The notes below the pieces were generated by a model. That model did no database searches, was not told the origin of the DNA, and worked only from the letters and a program-made list of their open reading frames with translations. Below are positions 1-7,686 of a stretch of DNA of 64,000 bases, in pieces. Position 1 is the stretch's first letter. The number at the start of each line of letters is the position of its first letter. The position numbers and the translations under genes were made by a program. The stretch comes from 2-12-FULL-35-15 sp036386835 (lineage in GTDB: Bacteria > Bacteroidota > Bacteroidia > 2-12-FULL-35-15), in assembly GCA_036386835.1 (NCBI GenBank), contig DASVUX010000011.1, forward strand, positions 558,001-622,000. Direction: 5' to 3'.

Positions 1-2
1 CA

Positions 3-1859
3 AATCTTGTTTTATTTATATTGCTCTTTGCTTTACTGAATACGTTTTATCTGTATAAGGTATTTGAAAGGTTTCAGAATAATCTCTGGCCATCAATTCA
101 GCGCAGGTACACAAGCCTCCTTTTGAAGTTTTTAAAGCGCCCTGCAATGTCCCTGGTTGGAATATTTGTCCTGTTTGTTCTTTCATTGATATTCTTTATG
201 GCGAGAAGCCCGAAAGTGGTATTCTTTCCGCAGGGGGATCCCAATTTTGTATATGTATATGTGAAGCTTCCTGTGGGTACGGATCCTGCTAAGACCAATA
301 AAGTAATGCTGATGGCCGAACAAAAAGTTAATAGTGTCCTGGGAGATTCAAACAAGATTGTGAAATCTGTTATCACTAATGTAACAAAAGGAACTACCGA
401 TCCTCAGGACCAGGATCAGAGTGATTATCCGAACCGGGGAAAGATCTCAATCTCATTTGTGGATTTTAAAGACCGTGAGGGCCAATCAACAGCTGATTTG
501 CTGGCAACCCTTCAACAGCTGAACTGGAATATCCCGGGTGCTGAGATATCTGTTTCAAAAGAACAGGCGGGGCCACCGGTTTCGAAGCCGATAAACATAG
601 AAGTGCGCGGGGATGATTTTGATGCACTGGTTAATAATTCAATTCGTTTGAAGCGTTACCTGGATCAGCAAAAGATAGAAGGTGTTGAGAATCTTAAGTC
701 AGATTTTGAAACTATAAAACCTGAGATCGTTTTCAATATTGATCGTGAAAGGGCAAACCGCGAGGGTGTAAGTACAACTACTATCGCACGGGAGATTCGC
801 GGGGCCGTATTCGGGCTGGAAGTAAGTAAATTCCGCGATGAGAATGATCAGTACCCGATCCAGCTTCGTTATAAATATGATCAACGGAATAATATTGAAG
901 CTCTCCGTAATTTAAAAATAACTTTCCGTGATATGAACATGGGTGGTATTTTACGGAGTGTTCCACTTTCTGCTTTTGCAGATGTGGAATACAGCAATAC
1001 TTATGGCGGGATCAAACGTAAAATGCAGAAACGTGTGATCACACTTTCTTCAAATGTTACTTCCGGCTTTAATGAAAATGAAGTTGCCGCTAAAGTAAAA
1101 TCAGCTATGACCGGGTATGCACCTTTAGGGAAGGTTGAAGTGGTAATGACAGGGCAGGCCGAAGAGCAGGCAGAAACCGGTGCATTCTTAGGAGGTGCAT
1201 TGATGATGTCTATCGCTATGATGCTATTTATTCTCGTTCTTCAATTTAATGCTGTTGGGAAGCCGATCATTATTTTATCAGAGATCTTCTTCAGTATTAT
1301 TGGTGTTTTGATAGGTACAGCATTGTTTAAAATGGATATGAGTATCGTTATGACCGGTGTCGGGATCATCGCCCTGGGAGGAGTGGTTGTGCGGAACGGT
1401 ATCCTGCTTATTGAGTTTGCAGAAATGTCACGGGCACAGGGAATGAGCTTGTGGGATGCAACAGTTGAAGCTGGGCGCACACGTATGACCCCTGTTGTAC
1501 TCACTGCGACCGCAGCTATTCTTGGATTGATCCCGCTGGCTGTAGGACTGAATATTGATTTTGAAACATTGTTCGCGAGCGGAAATCCACACTTGTATTT
1601 TGGTGGCGATAACGTTGTATTCTGGGGGCCATTATCCTGGACGATGATTTTTGGTTTAGCGTTCGCTACATTCCTTACATTGCTTCTTGTACCTGTAATG
1701 TACCTGATGTCAGAGCGACTAAAACGTAAATCGGAAGTGATCCTTGATCATCTTGGTTTATCACATGCACTCATGTATGTGCCGTTCTTTATTATGTTCA
1801 CACGTTTATTCCTCAGAATAAAAGGCGTGAAGCTTGAGTACGGAAATTTAGACAGATAA
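3..1859 (+). CDS. RND-family efflux transporter permease, 3' part only
   Basis: Inner-membrane RND pump subunit (AcrB/HAE1-like), probably exporting drugs or other amphiphiles through a tripartite envelope complex. The frame is open to the left edge of the window, so the N-terminal half is missing and no start is assigned. Visible parts are a membrane segment, a large periplasmic loop (from about residue 70 of the visible part), a second run of membrane helices from about residue 385 (AFLGGALMMSIAMM), the conserved helix GVGIIALGGVVVRNGILLIE and the TRMTPVVLTA segment. Family members are usually above 1000 residues, so roughly half is present. Adaptor and outer-membrane channel genes would lie upstream, outside the window. 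Substrate unknown. Confidence 0.9.
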   Translation, partial: NLVLFILLFALLNTFYLYKVFERFQNNLWPSIQRRYTSLLLKFLKRPAMSLVGIFVLFVLSLIFFMARSPKVVFFPQGDPNFVYVYVKLPVGTDPAKTNKVMLMAEQKVNSVLGDSNKIVKSVITNVTKGTTDPQDQDQSDYPNRGKISISFVDFKDREGQSTADLLATLQQLNWNIPGAEISVSKEQAGPPVSKPINIEVRGDDFDALVNNSIRLKRYLDQQKIEGVENLKSDFETIKPEIVFNIDRERANREGVSTTTIAREIRGAVFGLEVSKFRDENDQYPIQLRYKYDQRNNIEALRNLKITFRDMNMGGILRSVPLSAFADVEYSNTYGGIKRKMQKRVITLSSNVTSGFNENEVAAKVKSAMTGYAPLGKVEVVMTGQAEEQAETGAFLGGALMMSIAMMLFILVLQFNAVGKPIIILSEIFFSIIGVLIGTALFKMDMSIVMTGVGIIALGGVVVRNGILLIEFAEMSRAQGMSLWDATVEAGRTRMTPVVLTATAAILGLIPLAVGLNIDFETLFASGNPHLYFGGDNVVFWGPLSWTMIFGLAFATFLTLLLVPVMYLMSERLKRKSEVILDHLGLSHALMYVPFFIMFTRLFLRIKGVKLEYGNLDR

Positions 1860-1860
1860 T

Positions 1861-1890
1861 AAAAAAGGGCTTCGTGATGGAGCTCTTTTT
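1861..1890 (+). terminator. Rho-independent terminator after the RND gene
   Basis: An A-rich arm with GGGCT pairs (one G-T) with GAGCTC followed by a T run, directly after the transporter stop codon. Confidence 0.6.
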
Positions 1891-1913
1891 AGTTACTGCC
1901 ATCTCAACTGCGT

Positions 1914-1980
1914 GCAGTATGTCATCCTGGACGAACGCAGTGCAGTGAATGGATCTTCTGTCAAACGAAGAGAACCTCTT
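1914..1980. repeat. REP-like intergenic repeat fragment
   Basis: Contains TGTCATCCTGGACGAACGC followed by GTGAATGGATCTTCTG. From general knowledge, this resembles the short palindromic 'TGTCATCCTGAGCGAA...GGATCT' repeats scattered in many Bacteroidota genomes. It is non-coding and lies between the terminator and the next small gene. Confidence 0.5.
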
Positions 1981-2023
1981 GAATAAATAAGATTTTTATA
2001 GAAATTAAATTGATAAGTTTATA

Positions 2024-2209
2024 ATGGGAGCAGTAATGTTTGTCAGTCTCGGCTTAATGTTCATGCTGAGCATTCCTTTGATCACAGCCCGGCTGGCAAA
2101 ACGCCTCGGCAGGAATCCTAAGAAATGGTTTATGATCGGATTATTGCTCCCGGTGATCGCAACATTTATTTTATTTTGCCTCCCCGATCTTTCTGAAGCA
2201 AGGGGTTAA
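2024..2209 (+). CDS. Small two-helix membrane protein, unknown function
   Basis: A 61-residue protein with two hydrophobic segments (about residues 4-22 and 35-53) separated by a basic loop (AKRLGRNPKKW). This is the topology of many small integral membrane proteins of unknown role. ATG start. The next gene is convergent, with its stop 26 bases away. I do not recognise a named family. It could be a chance frame, but the hairpin-like composition and the 'GRNPKKWF' loop followed by a helix look like genuine protein. Confidence 0.6.
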   Translation: MGAVMFVSLGLMFMLSIPLITARLAKRLGRNPKKWFMIGLLLPVIATFILFCLPDLSEARG

Positions 2210-2235
2210 AAGCTCCGAAAAATGTATATTTAAAA

Positions 2236-3363
2236 CTATTTCTTCTTTTTCCTTTTGGCTTCTTTTGCTGCTTTTTCAGCAGCCTTCTTATCTGCCGCAG
2301 CTTTTTTCTTTGCCGCCTTTTCAGCTTCAGCCTTACGTTTCGCCTCCGCTTTCAGCTGGCCTTTTGATTTTGTCAGCTGTACTGCCCTGAAGCCTAAATA
2401 AACCCCGTAAGAGGAAACCATCTGCTGTGTTTTAACAGCTTTTATAGAAGACTGTATCACATCGGCATTTGCAAAAACTCCGGTAAAGAAAATCCTGCCA
2501 TTATATCCAATGCTTGCTTTCGCCCGGCCCGCCAGGGGAAAGGCGATCTTGTATGATTTCCCTGTGGGATACGTGTAAGTTTGATTTTGTATTCCTGCAC
2601 CTCCAAGCAACGCTCCTGAGAAATAAAAATGACTTTTCGTAAGATTAAATGCATAGCCCGTCTGGACCAGGAAAGCATAATTCCTGTTGCGCTGCAGATC
2701 GGTGTAAGGGCCGTAATATGCCTTTACTGCATCTGGAATCAGGTCATTTGCTTTTAATTCGTTGAACTTTAACGCAAATACCAGCAGCCACGATCCAGCG
2801 CTTTTCTTCTGCAACACAGTTTGGTTAAAAGCCGCATTATAGGAGAATTTTTTTCCATTAAAGATCATGATCGTATTTATACCGAACTGGTAAGCACGGA
2901 TATCCGAATTGTAGTTTTTCAGATCTTTTGAAAGAGAGTCATCTCCTTTGTATTTATAATAAAATCGCTGGTAATCCTGGTAATACCCTTCAAACCCGAA
3001 TTTTGTACCATAGATATTCATCTGGAATTGCTTGAATGCAGACTTTGCCTGGCCTGTTGTATCCAGATAATCATTCGTAAATTTAAATACATAGGAAACT
3101 CCGATGCCTTTGATGTTTAAAGAAACCCCGGCAGTCGGAGGGATGTAAGGATTATAGATCACGCGGGCATCACGGAGCTGGGCATTTGTAAAAAGATCGT
3201 TCTGCGGTGTGATAGAATAAGTAAAGCCGTTATCGATGAGGAAAAGCTTTAAAGCGAAAATGTTCTTAAAGGTTTGCACATAGTTTGTATCCGTATCTCC
3301 ACCTGCCAGGGAGCGGATAGCAAACAGCAAAAAAAGGAATAACAGGGAGGCTCTTTTTAACAC
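2236..3363 (-). CDS. DUF4421 family outer-membrane protein with Lys/Ala-rich tail
   Basis: An exported protein of about 375 residues resembling the DUF4421 family of Bacteroidota. The N-terminal motif TFKNIFALKLFLIDNGF and the following aromatic beta-strand pattern suggest an outer-membrane barrel. I choose the GTG at 3363, which gives a normal signal peptide (LKRASLLFLFLLFAIRSLAG). An upstream GTG at 3423 would add 20 residues running into the repeat block. The last 40 residues are almost only K, A, E and R and end KRKKKK, which is odd for a barrel protein. Function unknown. Confidence 0.8.
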   Translation of the reverse strand: MLKRASLLFLFLLFAIRSLAGGDTDTNYVQTFKNIFALKLFLIDNGFTYSITPQNDLFTNAQLRDARVIYNPYIPPTAGVSLNIKGIGVSYVFKFTNDYLDTTGQAKSAFKQFQMNIYGTKFGFEGYYQDYQRFYYKYKGDDSLSKDLKNYNSDIRAYQFGINTIMIFNGKKFSYNAAFNQTVLQKKSAGSWLLVFALKFNELKANDLIPDAVKAYYGPYTDLQRNRNYAFLVQTGYAFNLTKSHFYFSGALLGGAGIQNQTYTYPTGKSYKIAFPLAGRAKASIGYNGRIFFTGVFANADVIQSSIKAVKTQQMVSSYGVYLGFRAVQLTKSKGQLKAEAKRKAEAEKAAKKKAAADKKAAEKAAKEAKRKKKK

Positions 3364-3429
3364 AGGGTAAATATATAAAAATTCTTTTTTTAAGATATTA
3401 GGAATACAGCGGTACTCAGTCACGTGCTT

Positions 3430-4035
3430 CTCGGCTTCGCCCGAATGACATCTTTAGTGCGGACCATAGTTGTCATTTCGAGCGGGGTCGAGAAATAGAC
3501 ATCGACATTAACTCTCCGCCTGACAGCGACTCACCATCAGCATTTGTCCATACACGTCCAATCTCCGCGCTTTCTCGACTTCGCTCGAAATGACTTCGCT
3601 CGGCTCCACGATTTCATTTAGTCCACACAATCCAATCTCCGCACTTTCCCGACTTCGCGAAATGACGTCATAGTGCAGGATCATGGTTGTCATTTCGAGC
3701 GGAGTCGAGAAATAGACATCGACATTTAACCCTCCGCCTGACAGCGACTCACCATCAGCCTTTAGTCCATACTCGTCTAATCTCCGCACTTTCTCGGCTT
3801 CGCTCGAAATGACTTCGCTCGGCTCCACGATTTCATTTAGTCCACACACATCCAATCTCCGCACTTTCTCGGCTTCGCGAAATGACGTCTTAGTGCAGGA
3901 TCATAGTTGTTATTTCGAGCGGAGTCGAGAAATAGACATCGACATTTAACTCTCCGCCTGACAGCGAATCACCATCAGCATTTAGTCCATAGACGTCCGA
4001 TCTCCGCGCTTTCTCGACTTCGCTCGAAATGACAG
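3430..4035. repeat. Tandem array of about 217-220 bp units with nested inverted repeats
   Basis: Units begin at 3471, 3688 and 3908, the last cut short near 4033 (about 2.6 copies). Each starts with an arm TGTCATTTCGAGCGG-GTCGAGAAA and about 75 bases later carries its reverse complement TTTCTCGACTTCGCTCGAAA. A shorter, degenerate copy of the second half (ATTTAGTCCA...CTCCGCACTTTC...GCGAAATGAC) follows inside each unit, so the unit itself contains an older duplication. No coding gene is convincing here. The remaining bases to 4194 hold only the AT-rich upstream region of dxs. Confidence 0.85.
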
Positions 4036-4194
4036 CGCAGGTAAACTCTAAACAGCAAACTCGTTTGAATGTTAAAAAAACACAAATGCATTCCTAGTAA
4101 AAAACAAATGAATGCAAACAGCGTTAACAGCCTGCTAAACAACATTTCAAATATTTATCTTATCTTTACAGCTTAATAAACACTGCAATTATTG

Positions 4195-6126
4195 ATGGAA
4201 TTTAAGGCCGGACAACTGCTCGATAAAATTGAATACCCCGGGGATCTCAGGAAGTTCAAACAGGAAGATCTCCCGCAGATCAGCTCGGAATTAAGACAAT
4301 TCATTATTGATGTAGTGTCCCAGAAAGGCGGACATTTCGGGGCCAGCCTCGGAGTTGTGGAACTGACAGTTGCCTTGCATTATGTTTTTAATACCCCTTA
4401 CGACCAGATCGTGTGGGATGTAGGGCACCAGGCTTACGGTCATAAGATCCTGACAGGCCGCAGAAAGAAATTCGATACGAACCGTATTTACAAAGGAATC
4501 AGCGGTTTCCCTAAACGTTCTGAAAGCGAGTATGACACTTTTGGTGTCGGGCATTCTTCTACATCCATTGGCGCGGCCCTTGGAATGGCAGTTGCATCCG
4601 CTTACAAAGGTGAAAAGGAACGCCAGCATATCGCAGTAATAGGAGACGGGGCAATGACTGCCGGGATGGCCTTCGAAGCGCTTAATCATGGCGGGATCAG
4701 TAATTCAAACCTTCTCGTAGTACTTAATGATAATTGCATGAGCATCGACCCCAATGTTGGCGCTCTTAAAGAATATTTAACGGATATCACCACTTCTCAC
4801 ACTTATAATAAAGTGAAGGATGAGATCTGGAACCTTCTTGGAAAGATCAGCAAGTTTGGGCCTAATGCCCAGGAAATAGCATCCAAGATAGAGAATGGCG
4901 TTAAGACCTCCCTGCTTAAACAAAGCAATATGTTTGAGTCACTTAAATTTCGCTATTTCGGGCCTGTTGACGGACATGATGTTGAGCGCCTTACTAAAGT
5001 TCTCCAGGATCTGAAAGATATACCGGGACCGAAGATTCTTCATTGCCTTACTCAAAAGGGGAAAGGATACAAGTTTTCTGAAGAAGGAAATCAAACCGTA
5101 TGGCATGCCCCGGGCCTGTTTAATAAGGATACGGGCGAGATCATCAAGATAGTCCCCAAAGTTCCTCAGCCGCCTAAATACCAGGATGTATTCGGCTATA
5201 CAATTGTAGAGCTTGCAGAGAAGAATGATAAGATCATGGGGATCACACCAGCCATGCCAACAGGCTGTTCCCTCAATATTATGATGAAGGCCATGCCCGA
5301 CAGGGCTTTCGATGTCGGCATCGCTGAACAGCATGCCGTTACATTTTCTGCAGGGCTTGCAACACAGGGACTTGTTCCTTTCTGTAATATTTATTCATCT
5401 TTCATGCAGCGCGCTTATGACCAGGTGGTGCATGATGTGGCATTGCAGAACCTGCACGTTGTTTTCTGCCTCGACAGGGGCGGACTTGCAGGGGCTGACG
5501 GGCCAACCCATCACGGAGCCTACGACATCGCATATTTCAGATGCATCCCTAACATGGTGGTTTCAGCTCCAATGAATGAAGAAGAGCTGCGAAACTTAAT
5601 GTATACGGCACAGCTTCCTGAAAATGCCGTTCCTTTTTCAATCCGTTACCCAAGAGGCAACGGGGTAATGACCGACTGGAAAAAACCTTTCCAGAAGATC
5701 GGCATCGGGAAAGGGAGACGCATCCAGAACGGGGAGGATATAGCGATCCTTACTATCGGCCATATAGGCAATTATGCTGTTCAGGCCTGTATTGAACTGG
5801 AGAAAAAAGGAATCAAAGCCGCACATTATGATATGCGTTTTGCCAAGCCGATAGATGAAGAGTTGCTTCATGAAGTATTTGGTAAACATACAAAGGTGAT
5901 CACCATTGAAGACGGGTGCATCATCGGGGGTATGGGAAGTGCTGTAATTGAATTTATGGCTGACCACAATTACTCTGCAAGAGTGAAGCGCCTGGGTATT
6001 CCTGATAAATATATCGAACACGGTGAGCAGATCGAACTGCATACAGAGTGCGGATTTGATCCCGGCAGTATTGTGAGGACAGCTTCCGAAATGGTAGGAG
6101 TTAAAAAGAATACGATGACAGGCTAA
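4195..6126 (+). CDS. dxs: 1-deoxy-D-xylulose-5-phosphate synthase
   Basis: Cytoplasmic thiamine-diphosphate enzyme that condenses pyruvate and glyceraldehyde 3-phosphate, the first step of the MEP isoprenoid pathway. The order is full transketolase-like: N-terminal GHFGASLGVVELT and VWDVGHQAYGHKILTGR, the diphosphate-binding GDGAMTAGMAFEALN...NDN segment, then the pyrimidine domain with the catalytic Glu in GIAEQHAVTFSAG and DRGGLAGADGPTHHG. Its 643 residues are a normal length. A TTG lies one codon upstream at 4192, but the ATG at 4195 is preferred. The gene stands alone behind the repeat block and ends at a strong terminator. It works with ispD at 47631, uppS, uppP and the polyprenyl synthase. 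Confidence 0.97.
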   Translation: MEFKAGQLLDKIEYPGDLRKFKQEDLPQISSELRQFIIDVVSQKGGHFGASLGVVELTVALHYVFNTPYDQIVWDVGHQAYGHKILTGRRKKFDTNRIYKGISGFPKRSESEYDTFGVGHSSTSIGAALGMAVASAYKGEKERQHIAVIGDGAMTAGMAFEALNHGGISNSNLLVVLNDNCMSIDPNVGALKEYLTDITTSHTYNKVKDEIWNLLGKISKFGPNAQEIASKIENGVKTSLLKQSNMFESLKFRYFGPVDGHDVERLTKVLQDLKDIPGPKILHCLTQKGKGYKFSEEGNQTVWHAPGLFNKDTGEIIKIVPKVPQPPKYQDVFGYTIVELAEKNDKIMGITPAMPTGCSLNIMMKAMPDRAFDVGIAEQHAVTFSAGLATQGLVPFCNIYSSFMQRAYDQVVHDVALQNLHVVFCLDRGGLAGADGPTHHGAYDIAYFRCIPNMVVSAPMNEEELRNLMYTAQLPENAVPFSIRYPRGNGVMTDWKKPFQKIGIGKGRRIQNGEDIAILTIGHIGNYAVQACIELEKKGIKAAHYDMRFAKPIDEELLHEVFGKHTKVITIEDGCIIGGMGSAVIEFMADHNYSARVKRLGIPDKYIEHGEQIELHTECGFDPGSIVRTASEMVGVKKNTMTG

Positions 6127-6148
6127 CTGCCATTTTTAAATATATTTG

Positions 6149-6178
6149 AAGCCGGGCCAACAAACCCGGCTTTTTTTA
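6149..6178 (+). terminator. Rho-independent terminator of dxs
   Basis: AAGCCGGG, a short loop, then CCCGGCTTTTTTT forms a strong GC stem with a T tail. Confidence 0.85.
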
Positions 6179-6221
6179 TTTTTCCCGGTTTCTCCTGCTT
6201 ATACGTAATGGAATTAAATTG

Positions 6222-6229
6222 TATATTTG
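6222..6229 (+). promoter_or_regulatory. Bacteroidota-type -7 element (TATATTTG)
   Basis: Matches TAnnTTTG 22 bases upstream of the lipoprotein start at 6252. No clear TTG at the -33 position. Confidence 0.45.
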
Positions 6230-6251
6230 ACTATACTTTAAACATCAAGCC

Positions 6252-7148
6252 ATGAACTTTACCACAACTATCCGGTTCGCATTTTTGATTGCTGCCACAG
6301 CAACTATTACTTCCTGCGGCTCTAATGCCGATAATGAGACCATTGGAGGCACTGACACTGCCAGCACTGTGAGCACTGAAAAAGACACCAGGGCCCAGAA
6401 TGTTTTCTATTCCATCCCATCTCCTATTGAAACTACATCATTGCTGAAAGGCGCTGGTGCGAAATACAATGCAAGCTATCTTAACCCTGTAGAGAACGTT
6501 TCTAAATATTCAACGGCTGCATCCAGGGCTTTAAACCTGGGTATATATGGTTCAGACCTAAGCTTTACCAGCATCTTTGACCAGACCCAGGAATCCATGC
6601 TTTACCTTCGCTGCACAAATAAACTTGCAACAAGTTTAGGAATCAGCGGTGCATTTGATGAAGCTACAACTTCCCGTATTGAAGCTAACCTGGAAAACAG
6701 GGATTCTTTACTTACTATTATTTCGGACTCATACTGGAATGCTGATACCTATCTGAAAGAGAACGGGCAGCCGGGTGTTTCCGCATTGATCATCGCAGGT
6801 GGATGGATCGAAGGCTTGTATATCGCCACCCAGATCGCGAAAGCAACAAACAATGCAGATATAGCAACAAGAATCGGGGAACAGAAACTTTCCCTTGACA
6901 ATCTTGTAGCGCTTCTCGACAGTTATAAAACTACGAATGAGGGCGTGAACACTACTTTTTTACAGCTTCAGGAATTAAAAACAATCTATGACGGCATCGA
7001 AGTGAAGACGGCTGAGACCCAGGTAAGCACCGATAAAAAAGACAGCGTAACCACAATTGATAATAAGAGCAGCTATAAGCTCACATCGGATCAATTGAAT
7101 GCGATTACCGCAAAGGCAACCCAGATCAGGAACAAGATCATACAATAA
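6252..7148 (+). CDS. Putative lipoprotein of unknown function
   Basis: A 298-residue protein with a lipoprotein signal: hydrophobic stretch, then TITSC with Cys22 as the predicted lipidation site. The mature part starts with a Ser/Thr/Asp-rich linker and then is largely helical (for example residues around GVSALIIAGGWIEGLYIATQIAK), not a beta barrel. It ends with a helix QLNAITAKATQIRNKIIQ. It is followed after 16 bases by the secreted protein at 7165 and is probably co-transcribed with it. No family with known function recognised. Envelope location is the only supported statement. Confidence 0.8.
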   Translation: MNFTTTIRFAFLIAATATITSCGSNADNETIGGTDTASTVSTEKDTRAQNVFYSIPSPIETTSLLKGAGAKYNASYLNPVENVSKYSTAASRALNLGIYGSDLSFTSIFDQTQESMLYLRCTNKLATSLGISGAFDEATTSRIEANLENRDSLLTIISDSYWNADTYLKENGQPGVSALIIAGGWIEGLYIATQIAKATNNADIATRIGEQKLSLDNLVALLDSYKTTNEGVNTTFLQLQELKTIYDGIEVKTAETQVSTDKKDSVTTIDNKSSYKLTSDQLNAITAKATQIRNKIIQ

Positions 7149-7164
7149 GCGCAAACACGCTCGT

Positions 7165-7614
7165 ATGAAACAGAACCTCTTCTCCCGTGTCCTTGTAAGC
7201 AGTTTGATCGTTGCTTCGGTCATTCCTTTTTCCCTGGATGCACAATGCGATAAATTCGTTAAGAAAAAGTGCATGCCAAAGATTCTGCCTTTTACCCATA
7301 ACGGGCAATTCAATGGATCTACAATGGCAGCAGGTAAGAATGCTGAGTTTAACATGACCTTTTCAGCCGGGCAGGCATACAGGATCCTTGTATGTGCCGA
7401 ACCTGTTCTTGGTGATGTGGCATTTAAAGTCCTTGACCAATCCCGTAAGGTGTTATACGATAGCAAGCAGAATGATTACACCGATTTCTGGGACTTTAAA
7501 ATGAAGAATACGCAGCAGCTCATTGTACAGGTAGATGTTCCAGCTTCCGCGTCTTCCAGCTCAACTCCTCCTAGCGGCTGCGTTTCGGTTATGGTTGGAT
7601 TTAAAAAAGATTAA
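7165..7614 (+). CDS. Secreted protein of unknown function
   Basis: A 149-residue exported protein. The ATG at 7165 gives a signal peptide (LFSRVLVSSLIVASVIPFSLDAQ). The open frame extends upstream into the preceding gene but lacks sense as a start. The mature protein has a beta-sandwich-like pattern (FNGSTMAAGKNAEFNMTFSAGQAYRI) and four Cys residues (CDKF, KKCM, LVCAEP, SGCVSV). A short Ser/Pro stretch precedes the last strand. It is likely in one operon with the upstream lipoprotein and ends before a bidirectional terminator. Function unknown. Confidence 0.75.
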   Translation: MKQNLFSRVLVSSLIVASVIPFSLDAQCDKFVKKKCMPKILPFTHNGQFNGSTMAAGKNAEFNMTFSAGQAYRILVCAEPVLGDVAFKVLDQSRKVLYDSKQNDYTDFWDFKMKNTQQLIVQVDVPASASSSSTPPSGCVSVMVGFKKD

Positions 7615-7631
7615 TCAGAGTGATTATAAAC

Positions 7632-7666
7632 AAAAACGCCTTTCCATAATCTGGAAAGGCGTTTTT
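7632..7666. terminator. Bidirectional terminator between convergent genes
   Basis: A perfect 15-bp stem AAAAACGCCTTTCCA / TGGAAAGGCGTTTTT with a 5-base loop serves both the gene ending at 7614 (+) and the one ending at 7687 (-). Confidence 0.9.
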
Positions 7667-7686
7667 ATTGTTTTTAATAATGTTGC

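Noticed and set aside
3508..3864. 118-residue minus-strand frame in the repeat block
   Set aside because: It lies wholly inside the tandem repeat and its protein repeats with the DNA unit, so it is a by-product of the array.
4034..4191. Possible riboswitch or small gene upstream of dxs
   Set aside because: Only AT-rich sequence with scattered A runs; no stable structure or frame seen.
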